DNA of 64,000 nt from Burkholderia sp. IMCC1007 (GTDB lineage: Bacteria > Pseudomonadota > Gammaproteobacteria > Burkholderiales > Burkholderiaceae). The stretch covers positions 1 to 64,000 of the forward strand of contig NZ_JAPVQY010000031.1 of NCBI RefSeq assembly GCF_027257875.1, in the 5' to 3' direction. Below the pieces are notes generated by a model, which saw only the letters and a list, made by a program, of their open reading frames with translations, was not told the origin of the DNA and ran no database searches. Positions 37,936 through 47,306 of this stretch are shown here, in pieces. Position 1 is the first letter of the stretch; each line of letters begins with the position of its first letter. Position numbers and translations under genes: made by a program.

Positions 37936-38291
37936 TCGCGCCGTACGCGTCGCGACGGCGGCTGACCGCCAGTCCTGAACGGCCGCGGCTTTTGCTAAGC
38001 CGCGCGCCGGCTGTTGGCGGCGACGTTCCTCGGACGCTCCGGCATCTGCCCCTCGCGGCCCGCCGACCACGTGTCGCAATCGCCTGCCAATATCGCGGAT
38101 CGGTACCGCCGGATGCTCGAATGGCTGCGGCGCGCGTGATCGGATAGCGCCCGTACGCAGCGGCTATCCAGCGCCATCGGCCGGATGGCCAACGGTGCGC
38201 ACGCGCGGTGCCGTCGCGCTAAGATGCGTCGACAGCAGTTTGAACGTCGCAACGCACGGTGCCCTGCCCTCTTCCACAAGGAGTCGTCCCC

Positions 38292-38810
38292 ATGTCCATC
38301 TCGATGTACCAGGCTTCGCTGCCCGTCCTGATCCGCGGTCTCACCAACCTGCAGCACATCCTCGGCAAGGCGCAGGCGCACGCGGCCGAGAAGCAGATCG
38401 ACCCGTCGGTGTTCATCGGCGCGCGCCTCTATCCGGACATGCTGCCGCTCGTCCGTCAGGTCTACATCGCGACCGACACGGCCAAGGGCTGCGCCGCGCG
38501 GCTCGCCGGCACCGACATCCCGAGCTATCCGGACGTCGAGCAGACGTTCGACGAGCTGCACGCGCGCATCCAGAAAACGATCGACTATCTGAAGGGTTTC
38601 GACGCCGCGCAGATCGACGGCAGCGAAACGCGCCAGATCGTGCTCAAGATGCGCGTCGGCCCGATCGAATTCACCGGCCAGTCGTACCTGCTGAACTTCG
38701 TGCTGCCCAACTTCTTCTTCCACGTGACGACCGCGTACGACATCCTGCGCCACAGCGGCGTCGAACTCGGCAAGCTGGACTATCTCGGCGGCCGCAACGA
38801 GCACGCGTGA
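38292..38810 (+). CDS. DUF1993 family protein
   Basis: A 172-residue cytoplasmic protein of the DUF1993 family, which has the four-helix DinB-like fold: MYQASLPVLIRGLTNLQHIL, ARLYPDMLPLVRQVYIATD, then YLLNFVLPNFFFHVTTAYDILRH. Function unknown. AAGGAG lies nine bases before the ATG at 38292. It stands alone between the insertion and ribBA. Confidence 0.85.
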   Translation: MSISMYQASLPVLIRGLTNLQHILGKAQAHAAEKQIDPSVFIGARLYPDMLPLVRQVYIATDTAKGCAARLAGTDIPSYPDVEQTFDELHARIQKTIDYLKGFDAAQIDGSETRQIVLKMRVGPIEFTGQSYLLNFVLPNFFFHVTTAYDILRHSGVELGKLDYLGGRNEHA

Positions 38811-39000
38811 CGCACCGCCCGGGCCCGGCCCGGCTCGTGGCTGCCCGCTTGCGCGGGCAGGCCGCGACAGCCCGACCACGCCCGTGCCGGAGGCCGGTCG
38901 CACCGCTTCGCGGCGCGCTCGCCGGCCGCGCGCACCCCGTGCCAGCCGAAACGCCGTCCGGCTGGCGTAAAATACGCACTTTCCTCTTTCTCGCCCCCTT

Positions 39001-40143
39001 ATGACGCTCGCCTCCACGCTCGACATCATCGCGGAGTTGAAAGCCGGCCGGATGGTGATCCTGGTCGACGAAGAAGACCGCGAAAACGAAGGCGATCTCG
39101 TGATCGCCGCCGAATTCGTCACGCCGGAAGCGATCAACTTCATGGCCAAGTACGGCCGCGGCCTCATTTGTCTGACGTTGACGCAGGAACGCTGCAAGCA
39201 GCTGCACCTGCCACTGATGACCTATCGCAACGGCACCCAGTACGGCACCGCCTTCACGGTCAGCATCGAAGCGGCCGAAGGCGTGACGACCGGCATCTCG
39301 GCGGCCGACCGTGCGCACACGATCGCCACGGCAGTCGCGCACGACGTGCGCCCCGAGCACATCGTGCAGCCGGGCCACGTGTTCCCGATCATGGCGCAGC
39401 CGGGCGGCGTGCTCGTGCGCGCCGGCCACACCGAGGCCGGCTGCGACTTCACCGCGCTCGCCGGCCTCACGCCCGCCGCGGTGATCTGCGAGGTCATCAA
39501 GGACGACGGCACGATGGCGCGCCTGCCCGACCTGCTCGAGTTCGCGAAGGAGCACGGTCTGAAGATCGGCACGATCGCCGACCTGATCCAGTACCGCAGC
39601 CGCACCGAATCGATCATCGAGCGGATCGCCGAGCGTACGATGCAAACCGCGCACGGCGAATTCCGTGCAGTGCTGTACCGCGACCAGCCGAGCGGCTCGC
39701 CGCACATCGCGCTCGTGCGCGGCACGCCGTCGCCCGACCTCGATACCCCGGTGCGCGTGCACGAGCCGCTGTCGGTGCTCGATCTGCTCGAGACAGGCAT
39801 CTCGACCCACTCGTGGACGCTCGACGCCGCGATGCGCGACATCGCGCAACGCGATCTCGGCGTGATCGTGCTGCTCAACTGCGGCGACACGAAGGAACAC
39901 CTGATCGACGTCTTCAAGGCGTTCGACGAGGAAGAAAAAGCGGCTGCGCTCAAGCGCCGGCCGGTCGATTTCAAGACGTTCGGCATCGGCGCGCAGATCC
40001 TGCGCGATGTCGGCGTCGGCAAGATGCAGGTGCTGTCGAATCCGCGCAAGCTGGGCAGCATGTCCGGCTACGGCCTCGAAGTCACGGGCTTCATCCCGAT
40101 GCCCGGCGCAGAAGCCAAGTCCTGCCCGGCGTCCCACGCGTAA
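39001..40143 (+). CDS. ribBA: 3,4-dihydroxy-2-butanone-4-phosphate synthase with GCHII-like domain (RibBX type)
   Basis: A 380-residue protein. The N-terminal RibB domain (about 1-205) is complete: VDEEDRENEGDL metal-binding loop, GRGLICLTLT, RAGHTEAGCD. It makes the four-carbon unit of riboflavin from ribulose-5-phosphate. The C-terminal half is GCHII-like but lacks the three zinc cysteines: where RVHSECLTGD is expected it reads RVHEPLSVLD. It is therefore probably not a GTP cyclohydrolase, as in the RibBX proteins, and a separate ribA should exist. No FMN riboswitch was seen upstream. Confidence 0.93.
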   Translation: MTLASTLDIIAELKAGRMVILVDEEDRENEGDLVIAAEFVTPEAINFMAKYGRGLICLTLTQERCKQLHLPLMTYRNGTQYGTAFTVSIEAAEGVTTGISAADRAHTIATAVAHDVRPEHIVQPGHVFPIMAQPGGVLVRAGHTEAGCDFTALAGLTPAAVICEVIKDDGTMARLPDLLEFAKEHGLKIGTIADLIQYRSRTESIIERIAERTMQTAHGEFRAVLYRDQPSGSPHIALVRGTPSPDLDTPVRVHEPLSVLDLLETGISTHSWTLDAAMRDIAQRDLGVIVLLNCGDTKEHLIDVFKAFDEEEKAAALKRRPVDFKTFGIGAQILRDVGVGKMQVLSNPRKLGSMSGYGLEVTGFIPMPGAEAKSCPASHA

Positions 40144-40196
40144 CCCGCCACGGCGCTTTCGCCCTATAACCGTTCATCCACACCACGGACCAGATC

Positions 40197-40712
40197 ATGG
40201 AAATCGGACAATACCAACCGAATCTCGAAGGCGACGGCCTGCGTATCGGCATCGTGCAATCCCGCTTCAACGAACCCGTCTGCAACGGCCTCGCCGATGC
40301 ATGCGTCGAAGAACTCGAGCGCCTCGGCGTCGCCGGTGAAGACGTGCTGCTCGTGTCGGTGCCCGGCGCGCTGGAAATCCCGCTGGCGCTGCAAAAGCTC
40401 GCCGAAAGCGGCCAGTTCGACGCACTGATCGCGCTCGGCGCGGTGATCCGCGGCGAGACGTACCACTTCGAACTCGTGTCGAACGAAAGCGGCGCGGGCA
40501 TCACCCGCATCGGCCTCGACTTCAACCTGCCGATCGCGAACGCGGTCCTGACGACCGAAAACGACGAGCAGGCCGTCGCGCGCATGACCGAAAAGGGTCG
40601 TGACGCCGCACGCGTCGCCGTCGAGATGGCCAACCTGACGATGGCCCTCGACCAGCTCGGCGACGATGAGGACGAAGACGAGGAAGACGACGAAGAAGAG
40701 GAGCGCGCATGA
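40197..40712 (+). CDS. ribH: 6,7-dimethyl-8-ribityllumazine synthase
   Basis: A 171-residue enzyme joining the RibA/RibD product to the RibB product to give lumazine, the substrate of RibE. Conserved motifs are RFNEPVCNGL, VPGALEIPLAL, GAVIRGETYHFELVSN and TTENDEQA. The C-terminus is an unusual acidic tail (DDEDEDEEDDEEEE). It overlaps nusB by ATGA, so the two are translationally coupled. Confidence 0.95.
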   Translation: MEIGQYQPNLEGDGLRIGIVQSRFNEPVCNGLADACVEELERLGVAGEDVLLVSVPGALEIPLALQKLAESGQFDALIALGAVIRGETYHFELVSNESGAGITRIGLDFNLPIANAVLTTENDEQAVARMTEKGRDAARVAVEMANLTMALDQLGDDEDEDEEDDEEEERA

Positions 40713-41146
40713 AGAAGAGCGCCCGCCGACAATCGCGCGAGCTGGCGACGCAGGGCCTGTATCAGTGGCTGCTGTCGAACGCGTCCTCCGGCGAGATCGA
40801 CGCGCAACTGCGCGGCGCGCTCGGTTACGACAAGGCCGACAAGGAGCTGCTCGACGCGATCCTGCATGGCGTGATCCGCGAGCACGCAACGCTCGTCGAA
40901 GCCCTCACGCCGTCGCTCGACCGCCCGGTCGACCAGCTGTCGCCGGTCGAACGCGCCGTGCTGCTGATCGCGACGTTCGAGCTCACGCACCATGTCGAAA
41001 CGCCGTATCGCGTGATCATCAACGAAGCAGTCGAACTCGCGAAGACGTTCGGCGGCTCCGACGGCTACAAGTACGTCAACGGCGTGCTCGACAAGCTCGC
41101 CGCGAAGCTGCGCCCCGCTGAAACGCAGGCACGCCGCAACGGCTGA
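40709..41146 (+). CDS. nusB: transcription antitermination protein NusB
   Basis: A 145-residue all-helical protein that joins NusE (S10) on boxA RNA during rRNA antitermination. It shows the family pattern: RRQSRELATQGLYQWL, PVERAVLLIATFEL, YRVIINEAVELAKTFG, YVNGVLDKLA. It overlaps ribH by 4 bases; the ribH-nusB pairing is widespread. A terminator follows. Confidence 0.96.
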   Translation: MKKSARRQSRELATQGLYQWLLSNASSGEIDAQLRGALGYDKADKELLDAILHGVIREHATLVEALTPSLDRPVDQLSPVERAVLLIATFELTHHVETPYRVIINEAVELAKTFGGSDGYKYVNGVLDKLAAKLRPAETQARRNG

Positions 41147-41158
41147 TTCCGTAGTGGG

Positions 41159-41183
41159 ACGGGCGCGCAAGCGCCCGTTTTTC
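41159..41183 (+). terminator. rho-independent terminator after nusB
   Basis: ACGGGCGC (41159-41166) pairs with GCGCCCGT (41171-41178) around GCAA, followed by TTTTTCGTTTT. Confidence 0.9.
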
Positions 41184-41214
41184 GTTTTCCCTCGCTCTCC
41201 GCCCCGCCCGACCC

Positions 41215-42411
41215 ATGAATACCACCGCCGATTCGCTCATCACGCTCGCCGCACGCGTCGACGCGATCCAGCCCTTCTACGTGATGGAACTGATGAAGGA
41301 GGCACAGCAACTCGAGTCCTCCGGACGCGATGTTATCCACATGGGGATCGGCGAGCCGGACTTCACCGCGCCGGAGCCCGTCGTCGAGGCGGCCGCGGCC
41401 GCGCTGCGCCGCGGCGTCACGCAGTACACGAGCGCGCTCGGCATCGCGCCGCTGCGCGAAGCGATCGCCGCGCACTATGCGCGCGCCTACGGCCTCACGA
41501 TCAGCCCCGAGCGGATCGTCGTGACGGCCGGCGCGTCGGCCGCGCTGCTGCTCGCATGCCTCGCGCTCGTCGGCCGCGACGACGAGGTGCTGATGCCCGA
41601 CCCGTCGTATCCGTGCAACCGGCACTTCGTCGCGGCAGCCGAAGGGCGCCCGGTGCTCGTGCCGAGCGGCCCGGACGCGCGCTTCCAGCTCACCGAGAAC
41701 GACGTCCGCACGCACTGGAACGACCGCACGCGCGGCGTGCTGCTCGCGTCGCCGTCGAACCCGACCGGCACGTCGCTCGAACCGGACGAGCTCAAGCGGA
41801 TCGTCGAAGCCGTGCGCGCACGCGGCGGCTTCACGATCGTCGACGAGATCTACCAGGGGCTCAGCTACGATGCGGCGCCGGTGTCAGCGCTGTCGTACGG
41901 CGACGACGTCGTCACCGTGAACAGCTTCTCGAAATACTTCAGCATGACCGGCTGGCGGCTCGGCTGGCTGGTCGTGCCGCCGGCGCTCGTCGGCACGTTC
42001 GAAAAGCTGTCGCAGAACCTGTTCATCTGCCCTTCCGCGCTCGCGCAGCACGCGGCGCTCGCCTGCTTCGAACCGTCGACGCTCGAGATCTACGAAGCGC
42101 GCCGCCTCGAATTCAAGCGGCGCCGCGACTTCATCGCGCCGGCGCTGGAGCGGCTCGGCTTCACGGTGCCCGTGATGCCGGACGGCGCGTTCTATGTCTA
42201 TGCGAAGTGCGGCGGCGTCGCCCACCCGGCGGCAGGCGACAGTGCGGCGCTCACGCACGCGATGCTGCACGACGCAGGCGTCGTGCTGGTGCCGGGCATG
42301 GATTTCGGCGTGCATGCGCCGCACGACTATATCCGGCTGTCCTATGCGACGGCGTACTCGCGTCTCGAAGAGGCCGTCAAGCGGCTCGCGACGCTGTTCG
42401 GACAGCGCTGA
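41215..42411 (+). CDS. class I/II PLP-dependent aminotransferase
   Basis: A 398-residue fold-type I aminotransferase. The PLP lysine is in SFSKYFSMTGWRLGW (near residue 243), preceded by SPSNPTGTSL and DEIYQGLSYD; substrate carboxylate Arg is in YIRLSYAT. Substrate not determinable from sequence; the closest general class is aspartate/alanine-type aminotransferases. It follows nusB after a terminator and is followed by another. Confidence 0.9.
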   Translation: MNTTADSLITLAARVDAIQPFYVMELMKEAQQLESSGRDVIHMGIGEPDFTAPEPVVEAAAAALRRGVTQYTSALGIAPLREAIAAHYARAYGLTISPERIVVTAGASAALLLACLALVGRDDEVLMPDPSYPCNRHFVAAAEGRPVLVPSGPDARFQLTENDVRTHWNDRTRGVLLASPSNPTGTSLEPDELKRIVEAVRARGGFTIVDEIYQGLSYDAAPVSALSYGDDVVTVNSFSKYFSMTGWRLGWLVVPPALVGTFEKLSQNLFICPSALAQHAALACFEPSTLEIYEARRLEFKRRRDFIAPALERLGFTVPVMPDGAFYVYAKCGGVAHPAAGDSAALTHAMLHDAGVVLVPGMDFGVHAPHDYIRLSYATAYSRLEEAVKRLATLFGQR

Positions 42412-42470
42412 CGCGGGGTCCGCAGCGCGGCCATCGCGGCCGGCATGCCGTCCTGCGGCACGCGCAAAAA

Positions 42471-42499
42471 AGAAAGGCACCCGAATCGGGTGCCTTTCT
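42471..42499. terminator. bidirectional terminator
   Basis: AGAAAGGCACCCGA (42471-42484) pairs with TCGGGTGCCTTTCT (42486-42499). An A6 run precedes it, supplying the T tract for the minus strand. It separates the aminotransferase and the convergent transglycosylase. Confidence 0.88.
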
Positions 42500-42529
42500 G
42501 CTGTGTCGTCCAGCCGGCGCTGCGTGGCG

Positions 42530-43657
42530 TTACGCGCCCAGCTCCGAATGATCGCCGTGCGCCTGCTTCGCGGTATCGACGCTCGCGTCGTCCTGCTGCG
42601 GCGCGCCCTTCGGCGCAGCGGCGCCCTTCGCGGCGAGCGGCTGGGCCGAGTCGAGCGTCGCATGCATGCGCTTCGCGCCGCCTGCCGCTGCCGTCACGGC
42701 CGCGGTCACGATCGGCTTCGACGACTGGACCGGCGCCTGCGGCGCATTGAGCGGCACGCGGCGGCCGTGCGCGACGTCGCGCAGGCGGCCACGCTCGGCC
42801 ATGACCTTCGCGCCGTATGCGGTGTCGTCGGGGTTCGTCGAACCGTTATATAGACGCAGGCCGGTCGCGAGCGAGCCGCCGCGTGCGATGCAGTCCTTCA
42901 GCACGAGCGCGCCGACCTGCAGATTCGCGAGCGGCTGCAGGGCCGTGTCGGTACCGCCGAAATATTCGAATTTGTCGGAATGGACCTTCGACATCACCTG
43001 CATCAGGCCTTGTGCGCCGACGCCGCTTTCCGCGTACGGGTTGAAGCCCGATTCGATCGCCATCACGGACAGCAGCAGCAGCGGATCGAGGCCGACGTCG
43101 TGGCCGGTCTGGAATGCCGCCTTGACGAGCTGGCCGACCGGCTCCTGAGCGACGCGATAACGGCGCGACAGGTAGGTCGCGACGAGCGCCTGTTCGCGGT
43201 TCGACGCGAGCGCACGATCGTCGCGCGCATCGACCGGGACCCGCTGGGCCGGAATCCGCTTCGCCAGCGCAACCGGCGACGGGCCGTTGCGGGCCGAATC
43301 GGACGCGTCGTTTTGCGCGGCGGGTTCCGCTGCGACGTCGAGGCCGACTGCGAGCGCATCCGTTTCGGGCGGATCGTCCTGCTGGGGCTGCACGCCGGCG
43401 GGCGCGAAGTTCGGCAGCGGGTGGCCGGTCAGCAGACGGGCCGGGCCGGCCTGCACGGCCGCGGACACGACCGGCATCAGCTTCGCCGCGAGCGAACCGC
43501 GTACGGTCGGCAACAGCCACAGGGCAAGCGCAACCGCGACAGCGAAACAGCCGACGACGCTGAATAGATGGTGACTGACACGCGTCCCACGACGCAGCAC
43601 ACCGCGCACGAACTGCGCATGCTGCTCATTGGGACGCCACGATAACCAAGCGTTCAT
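42530..43657 (-). CDS. membrane-anchored SLT-type lytic transglycosylase
   Basis: A 375-residue protein. A basic N-terminus and one membrane helix (about 29-50, HLFSVVGCFAVAVALALWLL) anchor it; a Pro/Ala/Asp-rich linker follows to about 150. The SLT domain (about 175-290) has the catalytic Glu in SVMAIESGFNPYAESG and the companion GAQGLMQVM, then ANLQVGALVLKDC and RLYNGST. It would cleave peptidoglycan glycan strands to anhydro ends. The last 80 residues are low-complexity Ala/Pro/Lys. The extended N-terminus suggests a housekeeping or secretion-linked role, not resolved. Confidence 0.85.
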   Translation of the reverse strand: MNAWLSWRPNEQHAQFVRGVLRRGTRVSHHLFSVVGCFAVAVALALWLLPTVRGSLAAKLMPVVSAAVQAGPARLLTGHPLPNFAPAGVQPQQDDPPETDALAVGLDVAAEPAAQNDASDSARNGPSPVALAKRIPAQRVPVDARDDRALASNREQALVATYLSRRYRVAQEPVGQLVKAAFQTGHDVGLDPLLLLSVMAIESGFNPYAESGVGAQGLMQVMSKVHSDKFEYFGGTDTALQPLANLQVGALVLKDCIARGGSLATGLRLYNGSTNPDDTAYGAKVMAERGRLRDVAHGRRVPLNAPQAPVQSSKPIVTAAVTAAAGGAKRMHATLDSAQPLAAKGAAAPKGAPQQDDASVDTAKQAHGDHSELGA

Positions 43658-44250
43658 TCAGATCATCTCCCATGAACATGACTCGTGCGGCTCGCTCAGC
43701 TCGGTGGCGAGACAGAATACGCGCCGCGGAATCACGACGCCGCACGCCTTGGTTGGGACGCGCAGGCATCGGAGAAACGGTTAAGACCGTTCGAGGCCAG
43801 GCTGTAAGACGGCCGGCACCTTCGCACAATGGGCGAGGCGGGCATACGCGATGGCACTCACGCAAAAAACCAGCGTCTGGTGGCGCTGGCTGGGACTACT
43901 ACAAGGCCGTCGATACGCCGTGCAGGTTTCGGCGGACGGTGACGCGCTGCGTCAAAGATCGGTGATTGGCGGCTCGAAGCCGTTTACCCTGCAGCCAATG
44001 TGAGCGGATTCTAGCAGGGTTTTATAGATCGTCAACACTATAAAAAGTCAAATCTATAACAAAAAGTAATTTTGAATCACCCTTCAGAACGTCAGTCCCC
44101 CTGCCGTAGCGGCTTTGCGCGCGGTCCACTTTTTTCTGTGCCCGACGTGTGCGCGGCACCGCGGGTAAAATCGTCGGTCGATTCCGGGCCGCAGCCGGCC
44201 GCTGCGCCCGCCCATTGCCGCCCGTCATCGGGGTGGTCCGGACCTTTTTC
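43658..44250. other. intergenic region with AT-rich inverted repeat
   Basis: About 590 bases between the divergent transglycosylase and ubiD genes; no convincing gene. An AT-rich patch (44020-44075), unusual here, contains TTATAGAT (44022-44029) and its complement ATCTATAA (44052-44059) flanking ACTATAAAAAG. It probably contains promoters or a regulator site. Confidence 0.4.
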
Positions 44251-45807
44251 ATGAAATACAAAGACTTACGCGATTTCATTCAGCGCCTCGAGGCGCTCGG
44301 CGAGCTGCGGCGCGTCACGCAACCGGTGTCGCCCGTGCTCGAAATGACCGAGCTGTGCGACCGCGTACTGCGCGCCGGCGGCCCGGCACTGCTGTTCAAC
44401 GCGCCGCCCGGCAACGCATTTCCGGTGCTCGGCAACCTGTTCGGCACGCCGCGCCGCGTCGCGCTCGGGATGGGCGTCGATGCGGGCGACGAGGCCGCGC
44501 TCGGCTCGCTGCGCGATCTCGGGCGGCTGCTGTCCGCGCTGAAGGAGCCGGATCCGCCGAAGAGCCTGAAGGACGCCGGCAAGCTGCTGTCGCTCGCGAA
44601 GGCCGTCTGGGACATGGCGCCGAAATCGGTGTCGTCGCCGCCGTGCCAGGAGATCGTCTGGGAAGGCGCCGACGTCGACCTGAACAAGCTGCCGATCCAG
44701 ACCTGCTGGCCGGGCGATGCGGGGCCGCTCGTCACGTGGGGGCTGACCGTCACGCGCGGCCCGAACAAGTCCCGCCAGAACCTCGGTATCTATCGCCAGC
44801 AGCTGATCGGCCGCAACAAGCTGATCATGCGCTGGCTCGCCCATCGCGGCGGCGCACTCGACTTCCGCGAATTCGCGCTGAAGAACCCGGGCAAGCCGTA
44901 TCCGGTCGCGGTCGTGCTCGGCGCGGATCCGGCCACGACGCTGGGCGCCGTGACGCCCGTGCCCGATTCGCTGTCCGAGTATCAGTTCGCCGGCCTGCTG
45001 CGCGGCAGCCGCACGGAGCTCGCGAAGTGCCTGACGCCCGGCGTCGACACGCTGCAGGTGCCTGCACGCGCGGAGATCGTGCTCGAAGGCTTCATCCATC
45101 CGCAGGAAGGCACGCCCGCCGCTGCGCCGGCCGGCGCGCCGCCGCGTCCGTCCGGCAACGCATCCGCCGCGTACGAGCATGCGCTCGAAGGCCCGTACGG
45201 CGACCACACCGGCTACTACAACGAACAGGAATGGTTTCCGGTGTTCACCGTCGAGCGCATCACGATGCGCCGCGATGCGATCTATCACTCGACCTATACG
45301 GGCAAGCCGCCCGACGAGCCGGCCGTGCTCGGCGTCGCGCTCAACGAAGTGTTCGTGCCGCTGCTGCAGAAGCAGTTCGCGGAGATCACCGACTTCTATC
45401 TGCCGCCGGAAGGCTGCAGCTACCGGATGGCCATCGTCCAGATGAAGAAGAGCTACGCGGGCCACGCGAAGCGCGTGATGTTCGGCGTGTGGAGCTTCCT
45501 GCGGCAGTTCATGTATACGAAGTTCATCGTGGTCGTCGACGAGGACGTGAATATCCGCGACTGGAACGAGGTGATCTGGGCGATCACGACGCGCGTCGAC
45601 CCGGTACGCGACACGGTGATGGTCGACAGCACGCCGATCGACTATCTCGATTTCGCGTCGCCCGTCGCCGGCCTCGGCTCGAAGATGGGGCTCGACGCGA
45701 CCAACAAGTGGCCCGGCGAGACGAACCGCGAATGGGGCCGCCCGATCGAGATGGACGCCGCCGTGAAGGCGCGCGTCGACAAGCTCTGGCAGGAGATCGG
45801 ACTGTAA
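44251..45807 (+). CDS. ubiD: UbiD family decarboxylase (ubiquinone synthesis)
   Basis: A 518-residue prenylated-FMN-dependent decarboxylase that removes the carboxyl group of polyprenyl-4-hydroxybenzoate in ubiquinone synthesis. Family features are LPIQTCWPGDAGP, RQNLGIYRQQLIG, EGPYGDHTGYYN (the catalytic Glu region), and NIRDWNEVIWAITTRVDP. The ATG at 44251 gives the usual MKYKDLRDFI start; an upstream in-frame start is unlikely. The LysE-type exporter follows after 56 bases. Confidence 0.94.
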   Translation: MKYKDLRDFIQRLEALGELRRVTQPVSPVLEMTELCDRVLRAGGPALLFNAPPGNAFPVLGNLFGTPRRVALGMGVDAGDEAALGSLRDLGRLLSALKEPDPPKSLKDAGKLLSLAKAVWDMAPKSVSSPPCQEIVWEGADVDLNKLPIQTCWPGDAGPLVTWGLTVTRGPNKSRQNLGIYRQQLIGRNKLIMRWLAHRGGALDFREFALKNPGKPYPVAVVLGADPATTLGAVTPVPDSLSEYQFAGLLRGSRTELAKCLTPGVDTLQVPARAEIVLEGFIHPQEGTPAAAPAGAPPRPSGNASAAYEHALEGPYGDHTGYYNEQEWFPVFTVERITMRRDAIYHSTYTGKPPDEPAVLGVALNEVFVPLLQKQFAEITDFYLPPEGCSYRMAIVQMKKSYAGHAKRVMFGVWSFLRQFMYTKFIVVVDEDVNIRDWNEVIWAITTRVDPVRDTVMVDSTPIDYLDFASPVAGLGSKMGLDATNKWPGETNREWGRPIEMDAAVKARVDKLWQEIGL

Positions 45808-45863
45808 GCCCGCGTGGCCGGCCCTCGACGGCCCGCGCACTGAACGCACCAACAAGAACGACG

Positions 45864-46535
45864 ATGAGCTTTCCCCCCGCCTCGATGCTGTCCGATGGTT
45901 TTTTCCTGTCGCTGTCGCTGTGTCTCGACATCGGTCTCGTCAACGTCGCGATGCTGTCGCTGACGCTGTCGCACGGCTTCCGGCCGGGCTTCTGGCTCGG
46001 CGTCGGCTCGTGCGTCGGCGATCTCGTCTACGCGGCGCTCGCGCTCGCCGGGATGGCCGTGCTGCTGCAGTTCGAGGCCGTGCGCTGGATCGTATGGATC
46101 GGCGGCGGCGCGGTGCTGCTGTTCCTCACGTGGAAGATGGCGCGCGAAGCGCTCGCGCCGGCCGGAGCGGCCAGCGACGGCGATGCGGAAGATGCGCCGC
46201 AGCCGCGCGCCAGCGCCCGGCGCAGCTTCATGCGCGGCATGCTGCTCGCGATGTCGTCGCCGAGCGCGATCCTGTGGTTCGCGGCGGTCGGCGGCGCGCT
46301 GATCGCGAAAGCGGGTGCGACGACGCCCGCGACGGCGTCGGTGTTCCTGTCCGGCTTCTTCCTCGGCGGTCTCGCATGGACGCTCTTCATGTGCACGCTC
46401 GCGAGCCAGGGCCGCAAACGCGCGGGCGCGGGGATGATGCGCGCATGCCACGTGGCGTCCGCGCTGCTGTTCGCGTATTTCTCGTACAGCGTGATCGTCG
46501 GCGGCTATCGCGACCTGATCGTGCACGCGGTGTAA
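45864..46535 (+). CDS. LysE family exporter
   Basis: A 223-residue inner-membrane protein with six predicted helices. LDIGLVNVAMLSLTLSHGFR near the N-terminus resembles the LysE/RhtB start (normally with GPG), and SPSAILWFAAVGG resembles the NPK/PSAxLFW motif of helix 4. The hydrophilic loop at 105-120 carries Asp and Pro. Probably exports an amino acid; substrate unknown. Co-directional with ubiD and followed by a terminator. Confidence 0.85.
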   Translation: MSFPPASMLSDGFFLSLSLCLDIGLVNVAMLSLTLSHGFRPGFWLGVGSCVGDLVYAALALAGMAVLLQFEAVRWIVWIGGGAVLLFLTWKMAREALAPAGAASDGDAEDAPQPRASARRSFMRGMLLAMSSPSAILWFAAVGGALIAKAGATTPATASVFLSGFFLGGLAWTLFMCTLASQGRKRAGAGMMRACHVASALLFAYFSYSVIVGGYRDLIVHAV

Positions 46536-46586
46536 TCGCCGCCGCGCTGCGTCGCCGGCCACGGCACCGGACGGCCGCCGCAATGA

Positions 46587-46626
46587 AAAACGGCGCAGCG
46601 CCCCTCACGGGACGTTGCGCCGTTTT
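46587..46626. terminator. bidirectional terminator
   Basis: AAAACGGCGCA (46587-46597) pairs with TGCGCCGTTTT (46616-46626), between the exporter and a convergent small gene. Confidence 0.85.
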
Positions 46627-46656
46627 GCCACGCGCGGTCAGGCCGCGCGGGACGAA

Positions 46657-46950
46657 TCAGCGACGCCAGTAGCCGTGGTGGCCCCAGCCGCCATAACCAT
46701 GGTGCCAGTACGGGCGACCGTAGTAGCCACCGACGACCACCGCAGGCGGCGCATAGTAGGCCGGCGCCGGTGCGTAATAGACCGGCGGAGGCGGCGGCGC
46801 GTAGTACACCGGCGGCGGCGGTGCGTACACCGGATAAGCGGGTGCGACCGGGACACCGATGCCGACCCCGATCGACACGTGGGCCTGCGCGGCGCTTGCG
46901 GCACCCAGGCCCAGCGCGGCGGCGGCGATGAACGGAATGAACTTTTTCAC
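46657..46950 (-). CDS. small secreted Pro/Tyr-rich protein
   Basis: A 97-residue exported protein with a signal peptide of about 23 residues (ending ASAAQA), then a glycine-valine stretch and repeated PPPPVYY/PAPAYY units, ending in a Gly/His/Tyr/Trp-rich segment (WHHGYGGWGHHGYW). The start is GTG at 46950, preceded by AGGAGAAT; longer frames upstream are not plausible. Probably a cell-envelope protein. Function unknown. Confidence 0.7.
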   Translation of the reverse strand: MKKFIPFIAAAALGLGAASAAQAHVSIGVGIGVPVAPAYPVYAPPPPVYYAPPPPPVYYAPAPAYYAPPAVVVGGYYGRPYWHHGYGGWGHHGYWRR

Positions 46951-47306
46951 TTCGATTCTCCTGCTGGAGCGGTAATTTATGCGCTCCGGTCGGCAACGGC
47001 GGGCGTGCACGTCGCATGGATGCAATGTAGCGAAAACCCGCCCCGCGCGTATCCCGCATTTGTTGCAAATTGCAATTGCGCGCGGTGGCGGCCGGGCCGC
47101 CGAGCGGGGCTGCACATTCGCTGCAAGCCTTGCCGGACGTGCGATTCCGTCCGACCAGCGGGATCGCGACACGCCGGCCGGTCAGTCTTACCGGAACCGG
47201 TGCATGGCACGCGGGCGCGTCAGTAATGAACGATTACAAATTCGAGACAAGCCGCCCACAATTCAAGGCGGACGCGGCGCGCAGCCTGATTCGGGGCCGG
47301 ATAAAG

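Larger units (their letters stand above)
37686..38291. other. right end of the insertion and junction with chromosome
   Basis: About 600 bases. 37686-37873 is non-coding island DNA, followed by the right 34-bp repeat and the stranded ribE tail. Beyond it a hairpin CGCGGCTT/AAGCCGCG (37984-38004) may be the original ribE terminator. Several short frames occur; none is convincing. Confidence 0.6.

Noticed and set aside
38811..39000. FMN riboswitch before ribBA
   Set aside because: The conserved RFN segments could not be found; only GC-rich hairpins such as CTGCCCGC/GCGGGCAG are visible.
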